From the NCBI RefSeq assembly GCF_041296385.1, contig NC_091016.1, forward strand, positions 11,505,997 to 11,569,996: 64,000 nucleotides of DNA, written 5' to 3'. Made by a program: the position numbers and the translations under genes. Source of the DNA: Aphelocoma coerulescens. Taxonomy: Eukaryota; Chordata; Aves; Passeriformes; Corvidae. Shown piece after piece: positions 46,729 through 59,300 of this stretch; position 1 is the stretch's first letter; the number at the start of each line of letters is the position of its first letter. A model generated the notes under the pieces. The model did not search any database. It was not told where the DNA came from and saw nothing but the letters and a program-made list of their open reading frames with translations.

Positions 46729-48642
46729 TGTCCTCATTTAAAAGACAGGTGTCTACCAAGGAAGGTGGGAACCTTCCTGGAATGGAAAATATCACCCCCT
46801 TCCCTCCAAATTATTATAACTTTGAAATTATGGGGTGTCTTGATTTGAAAGACAGGCATCTGCCAAGGAAGGCAGGAGTCTCCCTTGAAATGAGAAAAAA
46901 AAATGCAACCCCCTTCCCTCCAAATTATTGTAATTTTGAAATTAAGGGGCTTTCAGGCAAAGATATGAGGAATAGGAATAACAGTTCTTGACTATTATAT
47001 ATATGTGTGTGTATAACAAGTCAAAAAAACAACAATAACTATGGCAGTAACAGCAAACAGAACCACAAACCCAGTCCCAGCCTTCTCGGCTGTCAGGCCC
47101 TTTCCCCTTGGGTGCAGTTACTGTTGCAGCCAGCAGGGGCGCTGGCGGCTCCCGGTGAGCAGGGCAGGTGCGATGGTTCACCCATGGCTGCAGGGGGCGC
47201 TCCAGAGTGAGCTCGGGGAGCATGCAGCAATGGCGGCTTGGGATCCCGGGAAGAGATGGGACAAAGGCTTCACAAACCCCCTGGGCAGAAGCCTACCATG
47301 CTGATGAATTCCTTCCAGCCCCTCTCTCCATCCAAACACCAGGAACTAATAGCCCACAAGCCCAGGTGAAAGAGAGTAGCTAGATGGAGCCCTCCCTCTA
47401 TGGCCAGGTCTTTTGTTTTTCTTAAGAACCCAGTAATTTGTCCCTCTGGCAACATGGTATGGGGAAAATTCTTTAAGAGAAAAGGAAAACAGAAGGAGAG
47501 CTCCTAAAACCCCAACATGGGGCTTTCAGGCAAAGATATGGGAAAAGGAATTAACAGTTATTTTCTAGACTATATATAACAAGACAAACAACAACAACAA
47601 CACTGGCAGCAACAACAAACAGAACAGAAACCCAGCACCAGCCTCTCTCAGCCACAGGCCCTTTCCCCTTCGGTGCAGTTCCGCTCACAGCCGGCAGGGG
47701 CACTGGTGGCTCCCAGCCGGGCAGGGCGAGTGCGATGATTCCCCCGTGCCTGCAGGGGGCGTTGTGGCGCAAGCTCAGCCACCTCTCCACATGACAATGG
47801 CGACTGAGGCGACAGGGGAAAGGGGAGGTGGCTCCCTTTGCAAAACCCACAGGGAGCAGCTGGTCTCAGTGCCACTCCAGATGGTGAGCTAGACTGTAGC
47901 ACTAACCTCGGAGTGGCGAGCTGGAACAGCAGAGGCGAGCTGACCTGGGGTGGCAAACAAAGTGTAGCAATAATCCTGAAAGGGTGGCAGGAACAGCGTA
48001 GGGCTGGGCAGACCCAGAGTGTCGAGCTAAAGCATAGAAAAAACCCTGAAGCAATGTCAGAAACAGCGGGGGCTGAGTGGCCTCGGGAAGAGAGAGAATG
48101 TGGAGGGGGGGGTGTTTTGGGTTTCCCCGGGCTCTCACATGTCCTGTGTGATGTCCTGATGACACCAGCAGCAGCCAGGCTCTGGCAAGCTGCCAGGAGG
48201 TGCTTCCTCCAGAGGGAGGAGGTGGGGGTCTCAGGTTTCCCCTGAGGCATCCAAGCAGATGGTGAGGGTCCCTCCCAGTGCAGTCAGGTGTTGAAAAGTC
48301 CCAGTTCAATGGCTGCTCTTGCGAGCAGAGGCTCACCCACAGTAAGGAGAAGCAGTGAAGGAAAAAACTCTGCAGTAGTAGTGAATCTTCTCCGCAGCAG
48401 CAGTCCAACACCAAAACCACAACTGTCTGTCCTCTGACCGGGGCAAGGACTCCCTCCCCCCAGCTAAGAGACTGCTGCAGCCACACCACCTCCCCCCTTC
48501 TCCCCAGAGCCATTTCAAATGGAATTCCAAGATGCCCAGCTAGGTCTTTTGTCTCTTAAGTACCATCCATTCATCATCTCCAGGGTGACAACTGGGAAGA
48601 AAATTCCCTGGGGGCAAAAAAAAAAAAGCCTAACCCCCAACA
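46729..48642 (-). mobile_element. LTR-A, long form (copy 6), inserted in CR1 and itself split
   Basis: Plus-strand ends are TGTCCTCATTTAAAAGAC and CCCCCAACA. Without the nested copy and its duplicated 5 bases the LTR is 1,227 bp, close to copy 3. Flanks GGAAG (46724-46728) and GGGTG (48643-48647) fit a decayed duplication of a GGGTG target in the CR1 sequence. CTCF-like motifs are at 47688-47706 and 47748-47766, the second with GGGGGCGTT instead of GGGGGCGCT. Confidence 0.88.
46836..47517 (-). mobile_element. LTR-A, short form (copy 5, 682 bp), nested in copy 6
   Basis: It starts TGTCTTGATTTGAAAG, ends AAACCCCAACA, and is flanked by an exact TGGGG duplication (46831-46835 and 47518-47522). 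It carries CTCF-like motifs at 47127-47148 (CCAGCAGGGGCGCTGG) and 47187-47203. This is the youngest layer of the stack. Confidence 0.93.
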
Positions 48643-49215
48643 GGGTGCTGGGCAACAGTCAATTGAACATGAGCCAGCAGTGTGCCCAGCTGGCCAAGAA
48701 GGCCAGTGGCATCCTGGCCTGTATCAGGAACAGATGTGTTGCCAGAAGGACGAGGGAAGTCATTCTTCCCCGGTATTTTGCACTGATTAGATGGCACCTT
48801 GATTGCTGTGTTCTGGGTGCCTCAATTTAGGAAGGATGTTGAGATGGTGGAGCATGTCCAGAGAAGGGCAAGAAGGCTGATGAAGGGTCTAGAACACAAG
48901 CCCTATGAGGAGTGGTTGAGGGAGCTGGGGTTGTGTAGCCTGGAGAAAAGAAGGCTCAGGGGAGACCTTATCACTGTCTATAACTCCTTGACAGGAGGGT
49001 GTAGCCAGGTGGGGGTTGGTCTCCCAGGCAACCATCGAGACAGGACAAGAGGGCACACCCTTACGCTGCTCCAAGGGAAGTTTAGGCTGCATATTAGGAA
49101 GAAGTTCTTCACTGAAAGAGTGATTGGTCACCACCCAAGGAGGTGGTGGAGTCACTGTCTCTCAAGGTGTTTAAGGAAAGACTGGATGTGGCACTCAGTG
49201 CCAGGGTCTAGTTGA
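48643..49215 (+). pseudogene. CR1 ORF2 C-terminal part
   Basis: This is the continuation of ORF2 after the LTR insert. [20 protein letters not shown] (48661 onward), a frameshift near 48800, then [20 protein letters not shown] and [19 protein letters not shown], the usual CR1 tail. It matches the fragment at 6260-6535 in order and motif. It is disrupted and non-functional. Confidence 0.88.
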
Positions 49216-49727
49216 CAAGGTGGTGTTAGGTCATAGGATGGACTTGATCTCAGAGATCTTTCCGAACCTAGTTAATTCTGTGATTCTCCGAATATAGGAG
49301 TTTGAAAGCTCTTTCTTTTCCCTTTCCCACAGTAAAAATGTATCAGTACACCACATCCATGACCTGGATAGGTAACATCTCAGGAAAATATGCCTGTTTA
49401 TGCTCTAATTAGACTTAGTCTTGCCCCTTGTGCTGAGATTGCAGAGGAAATGGTATTTTCCTCATGCTTGGGATACCCATTCAAGGTGGTAAAGTGAGAC
49501 CACCCTCAAGTCCTGCAAACTGCACAAAAAGAAGCAAGGATTCCTTGGTCCAAAAAGCTCTTCTATCAGTGTAAAATACCTGAATTCTCACTTCTCCTTG
49601 TAAAAAATTGCTGAAATGCAATACTATCACCTTGCAGGTGCATTGCTCCTCCCAAAGCTGAGGCAAGGGAAAAGGTAAGAGCTGACTCTCGCCTTTGCTT
49701 TCACAGCAGCCAGGGATCATTTACAGG

Positions 49728-50366
49728 TGTGAAAAACGAGGTTCACTCTCCTGTGAGAATTTAAAAAGTTTAATATAAAGACAATAAGAGACACATAAAA
49801 TAAAGCAAAGAGGTAATGGCCGGGTGCCTCGGCGCTCTGCCAAGAGCACACCTGGTGCTCGAGGATAGTCCTTTTTATACCATTTTTACTGTCTGTTCTT
49901 TATGCATATTCAAGCTTTTCCAGGAACTGTTCTGCATGGCCACTCCTTGGTTCCGCCTTTTTAGAGCATGCGCATTTCTCTGCCTTGTGGTTTTATTTCT
50001 TTTGATTCTTGGACCTGGGCTCGTTAGGTGAGAGTTGATAGTTGAGTGGGCCTCTTAATTTCCTCAGACAGTAAGGGCTGATAGCAGCTTTGGCCTCTTT
50101 GCTCCCCAGGCAGAGTGGTGATAGCAGCTCTGGGCCCCCCTGGGCCTCCTGTTCTCCGGGCAGAGCAGCCTTTGGGTCCCTTTGTTCTCTGGGCAAAGTG
50201 TTGATTAGCAGCTTTTCGGGCCTCATCCTCTGTTTGCTTGGAGGTTATCTTACTTGCTCACACTTGCTAATATTCTTGCTAAAAAGAAAGAAAACTACAT
50301 CCACACAGCAAAAGCATTCACATTAATACTTGCGAGAAGCCAATATTATGATATGCGTTTATAACA
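49728..50366 (-). mobile_element. Solo LTR, family LTR-G (copy 2, 639 bp)
   Basis: The minus strand begins TGTTATAAACGCATATC and ends GAACCTCGTTTTTCACA, matching the ends of the LTR at 41796-42311. An exact 4-bp duplication, CAGG, flanks it (49724-49727 and 50367-50370). A TATA box (GGTATAAAAAGG, about 49871-49882 minus) is present. The middle differs from copy 1, so they are different subfamilies. Confidence 0.85.
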
Positions 50367-50370
50367 CAGG

Positions 50371-53300
50371 TAATTTCCTGCCTCTTGGCTGGAGACCTGT
50401 AACTTCCTAAATTTTAAGAAGAGAGCTCTCTTGCATGAGAAGTCCTTAAATTTATGAGTAGGTGTAAAATCCTTGTTTGGGTGTAAACTGAGGCACAGTT
50501 TTAAGACTCAGGAGTTCGTTTCTGTCTCTGCTGTTGCAAAGTAGATATAGGTATATGCTCAGGTTGTAAGAGAAGAAGGGATTTGGCACAGTGAACTCCC
50601 ACAGCACTCGCCAAAGTGGAAAATAAACTGTGTTCTACCAGGCCAGCATTTTAATAAGGATGAGCTCCAATTCTCCTGAGCTCACCTCCAGACCTCCAGT
50701 CTTGTAATGTTTGTGATCATTCTGAATAGCAGAATATCAGATGTGTTACATGCTGACTTCAAACAGCAGACATCTGCATTTTGGGAGATGATATGTGGCT
50801 GTTGGTGCTTGCAAAAGAGAAAGTTAGGTATATTTGGACAGATTGTTCCAAAGCTGCTCCTGAGCCAGACCCCAAGAGATGCTGATCACCTGCAGCTCTC
50901 ACTGACCTTCTCCTTGTTAATGTAACCATGCTGCTGATGGTGCTGTGCTTCTGTGTTACTCACAGCTTCACTAAGAATTTTTATGCTATCTGGTCAGTTG
51001 CAGCCTACCTGAAATCTGATAATAGTACATGTTGGAGCAAGAGTGTTCACTGTGTACTGCTGTCTGCCTCTTTCATTAGTCATTTTTCAAAAATTAAACA
51101 GAAATGCCTTTGAGTAACATATTATGAGCCACTTCAGTGCACTTCTAATCTTAGCAGTGCATCATCTATTAAATGTGCCCCATTTCTTTCAGCTAATTCA
51201 TATGCTACTCTAAATTTGACCTAATGAGTACAGATTATGATACAGGTCAAGAACATGCAGGGCCTTCAGGTGGTGTAAAGCAGCTGCAAAAGCTTGAAGG
51301 GTCAAAATGTACCTACCTGTGAATTGCTGTTTTCTGGGAAAGATACCCTGTCTCTCCAACTTGATTCCCTTAATAAGGTTCAACCTATGCCAGCATCTGC
51401 CATCATGACATACAGCAGGATTTTAACATTCCAAGGACCTGGTAGCTGGTGTCTCATCTGTGACTCCTCAGGCAGCCTGCAAACAAGCATATGAACCATG
51501 ACCAAAAATTAGGCACCAGCATGACTCTGTTAATGAGCGGCAGTGAGATGTCTGTCCTGCTGTTTCACTGCCACTGGTTTCAGGGCAAGGGAAGAGAGGT
51601 TTTATGTGTGCTAATAGAAGCTACTTCATAAGAAACAACCAAATGAAATAAATATTATATTCTTCTGCCTTGCAAATATTTAATTCTGTTCTGGAAAATG
51701 GACTGGCTTCAACACAGGAGTATGTGATGGCCAACCCTGTGGAGCAGCCTGTGTGCTATGGCAGTTTTCTGAATTTGCCTGCCCTCTCCTATCAGGACAG
51801 CTGGCACTCAACAGCAGGTGAATTTGCCATACGTTTCCCCCATGAGAAAAAGACTACAATACTTTCTGCATACTTCCCTCCTTATTTACTTACTTTGCAC
51901 AGCTGTCCCCTGCCATGCTATCAAAGGGATGGAAATCCTTGCCTTAAAGGTACTTGCTGGCTAAATTCGGTACTACTCCAGCACTCACTTCTCATTTTTC
52001 TCTTGGATCTTAAACTTTTCACCCTTCATTCTCTCTGTTTCACTACTCCATCTTCCTTTTGCAAATGTCACTCAGCCTTTTCTCTTATGTGTCTGTCCTC
52101 CCAAATAACTGACCTTTGATTTGTAGAGAAGAACTGTAAGTTTTATCTGGCAGTTACATGGGAAGAGTTGCCTTTGGAAACCTCCCACATTCACATTTCA
52201 ATGGTTTCCCCAGGCTTTTTATTTTGTCAATCAACATAAATTCAAACAGTCAGGGTACAAGTGGAGTCAACCCTACTGGGATTTTATCAGAGGCACTGCA
52301 AAAGATTTTCATAGTTACAAACTGCTTTAAAGATATTTTTTCCCCTTAGAAATTTTAACAAAACACCAAACACGTTTCTAGACATATATAGCAAAACCAC
52401 AACATATTTTGAATGTTTCTGATTTTGACCTAGGGAATTCCAACACTTCCAAAAAGGTTTATAATTAAAAGCTCTATTTTCTCTGGTCCTGTAAACAGTT
52501 ATCAACATGTTCATAAAACTCCAGATATAAAACTCCTGACATGCTCCCATTTTTCAAGTGAAAAATTAAAGCATTGGAAGGCACAGTAATATCTCCAAGA
52601 ATGTGAATCTTGATCCTATGACTTCATCATCAAATCACACTTTTCTCCCCCTCAACTGGTTATGCTTAGCCTCTGTGCTGAATAACCCTCCTGGATGTAG
52701 CTGGAGCCAATAGGCAGTAAATGCTCAATCAATCAATCAACAAAGAACAGTTAACCACCAAGAAAAGAAAGGTCTTTTAAAGATTGAAAGTTATTTTTCA
52801 TCTCATGAAGATAATGAAGATAATCTGGGACCCCCCAGATATGGTACAGAGACAGGAGAAAGAATAAAAATATAACACTCAGAAAAAACCTTAAGCAGTA
52901 TAAAACCAGCAATGAATGAAAATAAGCATGACCTCTAATTTAAATTTCCCACAGGATGTAGTTTGGCGTGTGTATTTTAATTGTTGCTTTGCTTCTTATC
53001 ATAACCTTTTGATAAATAGTCTATGTGTTTTTTAAAAATGCCACTGGCTTATCTGAACAGTGTCAGAACATAATAGCTGATACTTCTTAAGTAATTTTGG
53101 CCCTGCTACTTGGTCTACACAGATCTTGTGGATTCAAAGTGAGCAGCTCACATAAATCTGCCAGGGACCTCTGCCAGCGAGCTGCCAAGAGTTTGAATAT
53201 GTGAACAAAATCACTCTCCTAAGTAAGTAATGGGTCTTGAGCCATTACAAACAAATAATTACACTCAGGATCCTTGCATTTCTCTTCTCAGCACATACTG

Positions 53301-56300
53301 CCAATTGGTTGTTCTATGGGAAGGATTTAGGATGGGTTCTGTAATGACACTGAAAGTAAACATTAACAATTAATGCAATTCATTATCACAGTATTTTTAA
53401 AGGAGTGCAAATTGATTTTGGAAGGGCATCCAAACCAATCTGTTCTAGAGTAACTGTTAACGGCAACTTACCTCTTAGTGGTGCTTAGCATTTACTGAAA
53501 TAAAAATGCACTATTCTAAAATTTATGAGAATTGATATCAATGTTTTAATGAACTTCTCAGAAAGTGCAAATGTCCTTAGTAAGCTGCTTAGGATGGGCT
53601 TCTGATGCTGTAACTGGTATTCAAGAGACATTTTATTCCAAGATAGTTATTAAAGTCCATCAAGGCCATTTGAAGGACCTAAACAATAGTATGTAATTCA
53701 GTATGAATAAACATAAAAATCTGGTATTATGAAGTGTTTCTCAGCTACCAGGAGCCTTGCTGTTCCTGTATTGAATCAAAAGCACTCACAAGTTCTGTCT
53801 ACTATTTACAACTTCACGATCAATTAGTGCATCATTATTGGTTATGTAAGATTTACAGGAAAGCAGTGACAAGGAAAAACAAATGCAAGCAGGAAATACA
53901 CAATTATTGAAAGTCCCAGTCTTGGTAATGGCTATTTCTAATTAAATATAAATGGATGAGAAATGTCTGGCTCTAATCCTCTTCTCAGATCACCACAGGG
54001 TAACAAAATGTTAGATCACCTCACACAGGCAAACAGTTTTTCATGTAAGAAGGAAGCGAGATGTTCAGTTGACTTATTTGGATTCTGCTGAAGGAAAGTC
54101 TCTAAGTGAGTTTGAGAGACAAGAGAAGTGAACCTGGTGACAGTTTATACCCTTGCAGATAAAGCAGGGCCTCAGGAACTATGCAAAGAGCTAGATCAGA
54201 AAATCATAGTTTTATCATCCTGCTAAGAAGGTGAATGCTTTCCCTCTATCAAGTCATTAATATAATGGATTATATTGTAGGTTAACGTAATGGATTATAC
54301 TGTTTGCACCTAGACATTTTGGTAGATTTGGATTTGAAAACACGTAAATGGAGTTCTTGTTCCTGATAGTCAATGAGTTATCCACAGGGTGCAGATGTTT
54401 GCCATGTGTAGTTAGAACTTATTTAAGATGTATTGGTCAGTAGGGACTGAGCTCCATCCAGAACAGCATGTAGCAAAAGATAGTTGGGTAACACACATCA
54501 ACTAAATACGACAAGGTGAGCACGAATATTTTTCCACACTACATCAAATTTGAAACCGAATAAGTAAACTTGTTATCTCATGGAAACAGACTCTAGATAA
54601 ATGTTTTATAGTTCTCTGTTCTTGCTAAAGAAAGCAATAATAAAGCCCCCCCATATTTGAAGCATTTATAAAATCTAGTAAAAGACAGTTGTTACAAGTC
54701 TGGTCAGTGTCAGTCTGGCCACATTAATTCTTACTCAACATAAAAGCTCTAGCCATTCTATGTCTTCTCTTGTTTCCACATATTTATCTATTAAAAAAAG
54801 GTAAATTATCCTTATGCACATTTTAGATTTATGTCTTTCATTCCAGCTTTACTATTTCTCATTTGGTCCCATCTGCCTTATTACATTTTCATGTTGCTTT
54901 TGCCATCCAGTAGTTGGTGGTGATTACCACTTGAAAAGTTAATATTCATGGTGGAACAGAAAAATATCTTCTTCAGCTTTTGCTAACATCCACAACAGTG
55001 ATTTCCAAAGAAAATGCCATCACCATGAACAGGAGTTTCACAGTAAAGGCACACAAAATCATGCTTGGAGGCCCGGACTGGAAAGAAAAATCCTTAACTG
55101 TCTACATTTGACTTCAGCACTCACTCCAAGGTGGGTGCTGCATGCCCTGACTCCCTGGCTTTCCCAAAGGCATTCCTTTTAGATTCTCTTGGAAATCTGT
55201 GATACTACAGGCACATTTGTACAGATCAGTGTGGGAGTAACAGGCAGGATAAGCCTTTCTATACGGTCAGATCTTTGTGTGGTTAAGAAGCTACTGAGCT
55301 GCAGTAAGTGGCACTGTGAGGGTTTATAATCCACTCTGGGGCGAAGAAGTGATAAATGATGCCTCTTTGGGTTGCACTGAAACAGGCTATGAGTGCTTAT
55401 TTACATCATGAAAGCTGGAGGATGGTGACGGATGAGGCAGGTGTGGAAACTGCACAATTTGTACATCTGTCCTTCCAGCTGCAACGGAAGAGGTCACTCT
55501 CAGCTCCAAACTTAGCACAGGTACTTCCAAGATCCTTCTACAGCTCAAAAGGTGACTCACCTTTTTCACTCAGAATTCACTCAGAATTAGAAATTCGTTG
55601 GAAAAGACTACTGTACCCTTTGAATCAGACCCTTTGTGAAATGTCGCCTTTTACTCAAAGATATGTTTTTACATGCTCTGTAAATCCATCCCTTTACCCA
55701 TTCCCAGCTTGTTTTTTCTTGCTTGATCTATAACTTTTTGTAGGCAATAAAGTGTCCACAAGCACAGGGTAAAAGTGATTGAGCATTCATACCCAGTAAA
55801 TGGGATTCAAATGCTGGACCCTTCTCAATCACTAGTAGTCACTGATGCTTCTGTCACTCCCAATCAGCTAAATTTTGGATTTTTCTGGTATGGTAAAAAT
55901 CAAAATCCTGCTCTTAAATTGTAACTTGTTCCCAGGAGCTGTGTCACAGAGAACCCAGCTGATATCCCATGTGAATCTGAGAAACATTACAGTCATCTTT
56001 CTGGACTTAGCGCATACAAGCTAATTACAGTCCCTGCACAGAAAAACACTTTATACAGGTTTGAAATTAGTGTAACTACAAGTAAGAAATTAAAGTGATA
56101 GCAGCAAGCTGCAGGTTTCGCAGTGTATGTATGGAGTTAACACCTAAACTCCTGTTTTCTTCATCAAAATATCAGGGTCAGGTTTCTCCTTAGCAGCACA
56201 TGACAGGTGATGGCTACTTCTGGCTCTTTCTGGAAACAAAAAGGACCAAAGCTCTTCCTACAGGGCACTCAGCTCCACAGAGGGTCACATTTCTACATGT

Positions 56301-59300
56301 GAGAGATTTTCATGTTCTCTACAGGCTCCTTGTACATTTGCTATGTTATTTCCCCCTCCCTGTTGAAGTAATAAATCCTTTGGGGGAGGACCTGCCTCTC
56401 ATTGTGGTATAGAACAGAATTTTGCTTCCAATCTCAGTGGAGGCTTTTAGCTGCTACTGTAAGATAAATGATAGCCAATAACTACAATATAGATGCTCTG
56501 TGGTCTTCAGAATGATCACCTGTCTGCTAAATTAGTGTTTCAGATGTCTCACATAAAGTTTATTTGTTTCTTGTTTATTTATTAATTGAAAATACTTCTG
56601 CCCAAAAGTAAGCAATCAAAAATTACTAGCTTTCATTTGGAGGAACGGATGTCATTTTAACCCCAGCTTTTTTTTGTTGGCTACAGTTGGCAGACCCTCA
56701 TGCAGAGGCAGAGTTTTTTGATTTGTTCAAGTAACAGATCATTATACACAACACCAGGCAAACGCAGGGAACCAGGAAAATTTAAAGAGAATTCCTCCAA
56801 AATACTTCAACTGCAAATCAGGCAGAACATACCTGTCACTTGTTCACTCTGACCCACAGAGTCAATCAATAAATACACTGAGCAATTTAGTAGGTAGCTG
56901 ATGCCAGCTCCTGTGGGTACAGATAAGAAGTGTACTTGATGCTACAAAGAGCAAAGTTGGTAAATTTGCTGTAGAATCACAAAAAAGTCCTTCTCTTTAA
57001 TGATTTCTAACTGACAAACCTCTTGCAAAATACACTTTGAAAAGCCTTTTCCATGAATTCAGGGTTCACAAGTGATAACAGGATTATCAGCCCTGAGGCA
57101 TGAGATGCACAAAACACATACCAGAAAAACAGAAACTTGAGAAAACCTGGCGTATTTCCCAGCAGCTCCTCCTCTCCCATCACCTTCACAAAACATTAAC
57201 CTCAAGGCTCACCCAGCCTTTCATTTCTCAAACTGTGAGCAAAGGAGAAGCCTCAGAATCTGAGATACCAACAAGCAGAATGTGAAGGGGCAGTGCTGGG
57301 ACAAGATGGGTGGTCCTGCCCTCATTAGCATCCCTCCAAAACAGAGGTACCCTTAGGGATACCCTTCAGCCTATAAAGTGCTTCCTGGGGAGGCAGTTCT
57401 GAATTCTGCTTAGACCTACAGCCAATCTGGCTTCATTTGCACTGAAATTTTATTAGGCATTTCAAACAAAGAGAAGCATTAACTTGTTCTAATGTTTTAC
57501 GGAAGTTGAAAACCTGCAGGAGTTTTCGTGTGTGAACTGCAGGAGTTTTCCTGTGTGAACTGTTTTTAATTACTGCTGTTTTCTTTTAGCTTAATCAGAA
57601 CATGGAACACCAACTTTGACATTCTTCTCAAGGCAAAATGCTGACACTGTGAATGGTGACATCATCAAAATGCTCTGATGTCTTTTATCATAGTTACTCT
57701 TTTTATTGCATTCTGTAAAAATGTAAAGAAAAATTAAAACCACTTAAATATTCAATTTGGAAAAAATTAGAAGCTGTTTCCATGAAATAAAATTCTGACT
57801 AAAACTTTGAGGGGTCATGTTATGGCATGATGTCCTGCAGCAATGAAGCCCAAACAACTGCACTGTTTATGTGCAACCAGTCCTGGTACTTATTTCTCTC
57901 TTCCAGAAAAACTCACATTCCCAAATCAGCCAAATTTGGGTAGAGATTTTGCATACCTCTTAAGCTTGCAGATAGACAGCTGGGTAGAAAATCCACTTCT
58001 TTTGCAGAGCGTATTATGTTTTCATGTGTTGTTTATGGCATTAGTTTATTTAGGGTGAGAACATCCTGCTGTGAGCTACGTTAATATGAGAAAAAATAAC
58101 TTTGTCACTGGACAGTGGATACAAACAATGTATTTTCCAAGTTTCTTTCCACAGGCTGTTTTCCACAAACTTCTTTTTTTTCTCTCAGAGGGATGAAGTA
58201 CACAAAACTTATCATAATAACCCAGACAGCAGAGGGATCCTGGCTTTGGAGGAGTAGAGGACAATATCAATAGTAGAGAAAAAGTTACATATGAAGAGAG
58301 CATGATTTTGCTCTACACCCCTCTGCAGATTGACAGACAGCAGTGTATTTTGGTAATAATAATCCATCAAAAAACAAGTTCCCATCCCCCCAAATGATAA
58401 ACCCATCTGGAAGTGCAATTGAAACCAATTGATATCAAATTTCATGAGAGGTGGCCTAAGGCAGAGAGCTGCACACAAATAACAATTGATACACAGCACA
58501 CAGCACTTGGCTTTTGATATTTTTCACATTAAAGGAAAAGTCCTAGGATGGGTTAAACAAGTGACAGTCCAGGAATGAGAAGCAGCAATGCCTCCCTGCA
58601 GTAAAGGGCAGCTGTACTCCCTCCTCCTGCCCAGTCCTTCCATGCTGGAAAGCAGGGGCACAGTCTTAATTTACTTCCCCTACTGTTTATTTCATGCACT
58701 CTTGAAATACACGTTCCTTTTGTCAACAATCACAAAAGAGGAAGTAATCAGTGAAGTAATGCATTTTGCTTAGAAAGAAGTGTAAAATCTCTAACTTTGA
58801 AGCATAACCAAATTCTCACCTCAAGAAGTAAGTAGAAGACTTTTCTTAGAGGGCAAATTTTTGCATAAATGTACAGTTTCTTTCTGACCACCTCCAGACT
58901 TGGGGATAATAACTTGAAAGTAGATAAAATGTGTCAAACCAAAGGTCTGCAGAGGTCAGTATTCTCCCTCTAATTGTGAATACAGAAGTAGGCTGTTCTG
59001 TACCTTGTTAATTATTATTTGTTGTCCCCTGGTATCAGTTGTTTTTCCCCTTGTTTTTTCACTTTTCTCTTTTTGCACTTTTGTGCCCTATAAGACTTCA
59101 TTGTTTCCTTAGGCTCATGCCTGGCCGTACAAGGAGGATCCAGCATGAAATGGATGGAAGAGCAGAGGAACAGAGCAAAGAGTCAGACTTTTCCACATGG
59201 GATAGAGTCCTAGCCTTCTCCTCCTACTGTGTTTGTGGCATCTGGGTTTACTCTCTTAAGCTGCAAAGCAGAGGTTTTGCTGCTCTGCATCAAAACAAGT

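Larger units (their letters stand above)
43528..49290 (+). mobile_element. Long CR1 LINE interrupted by LTRs
   Basis: The three CR1 pieces (43528-44060, 44494-46728 and 48643-49290) are collinear: end of ORF1, ORF2 endonuclease, ORF2 reverse transcriptase, ORF2 tail and 3' untranslated end. The insertions are an LTR at 44061-44493 and a double LTR-A insertion at 46729-48642. The 3' end (ATCTCAGAGATCTTTCCGAA then GTGATTCT, about 49240-49288) is typical of CR1. The element is 5'-truncated within ORF1 or replaced there by the LTR ending at 43527. Confidence 0.9.

Noticed and set aside
47551..48513. Frames of 99-203 codons
   Set aside because: They are inside the long LTR-A (copy 6) and are non-coding.
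55356..55733. 125-codon plus-strand frame as a possible gene
   Set aside because: No recognisable domain, no splice or promoter context, and AT-rich codon use like the flanks.
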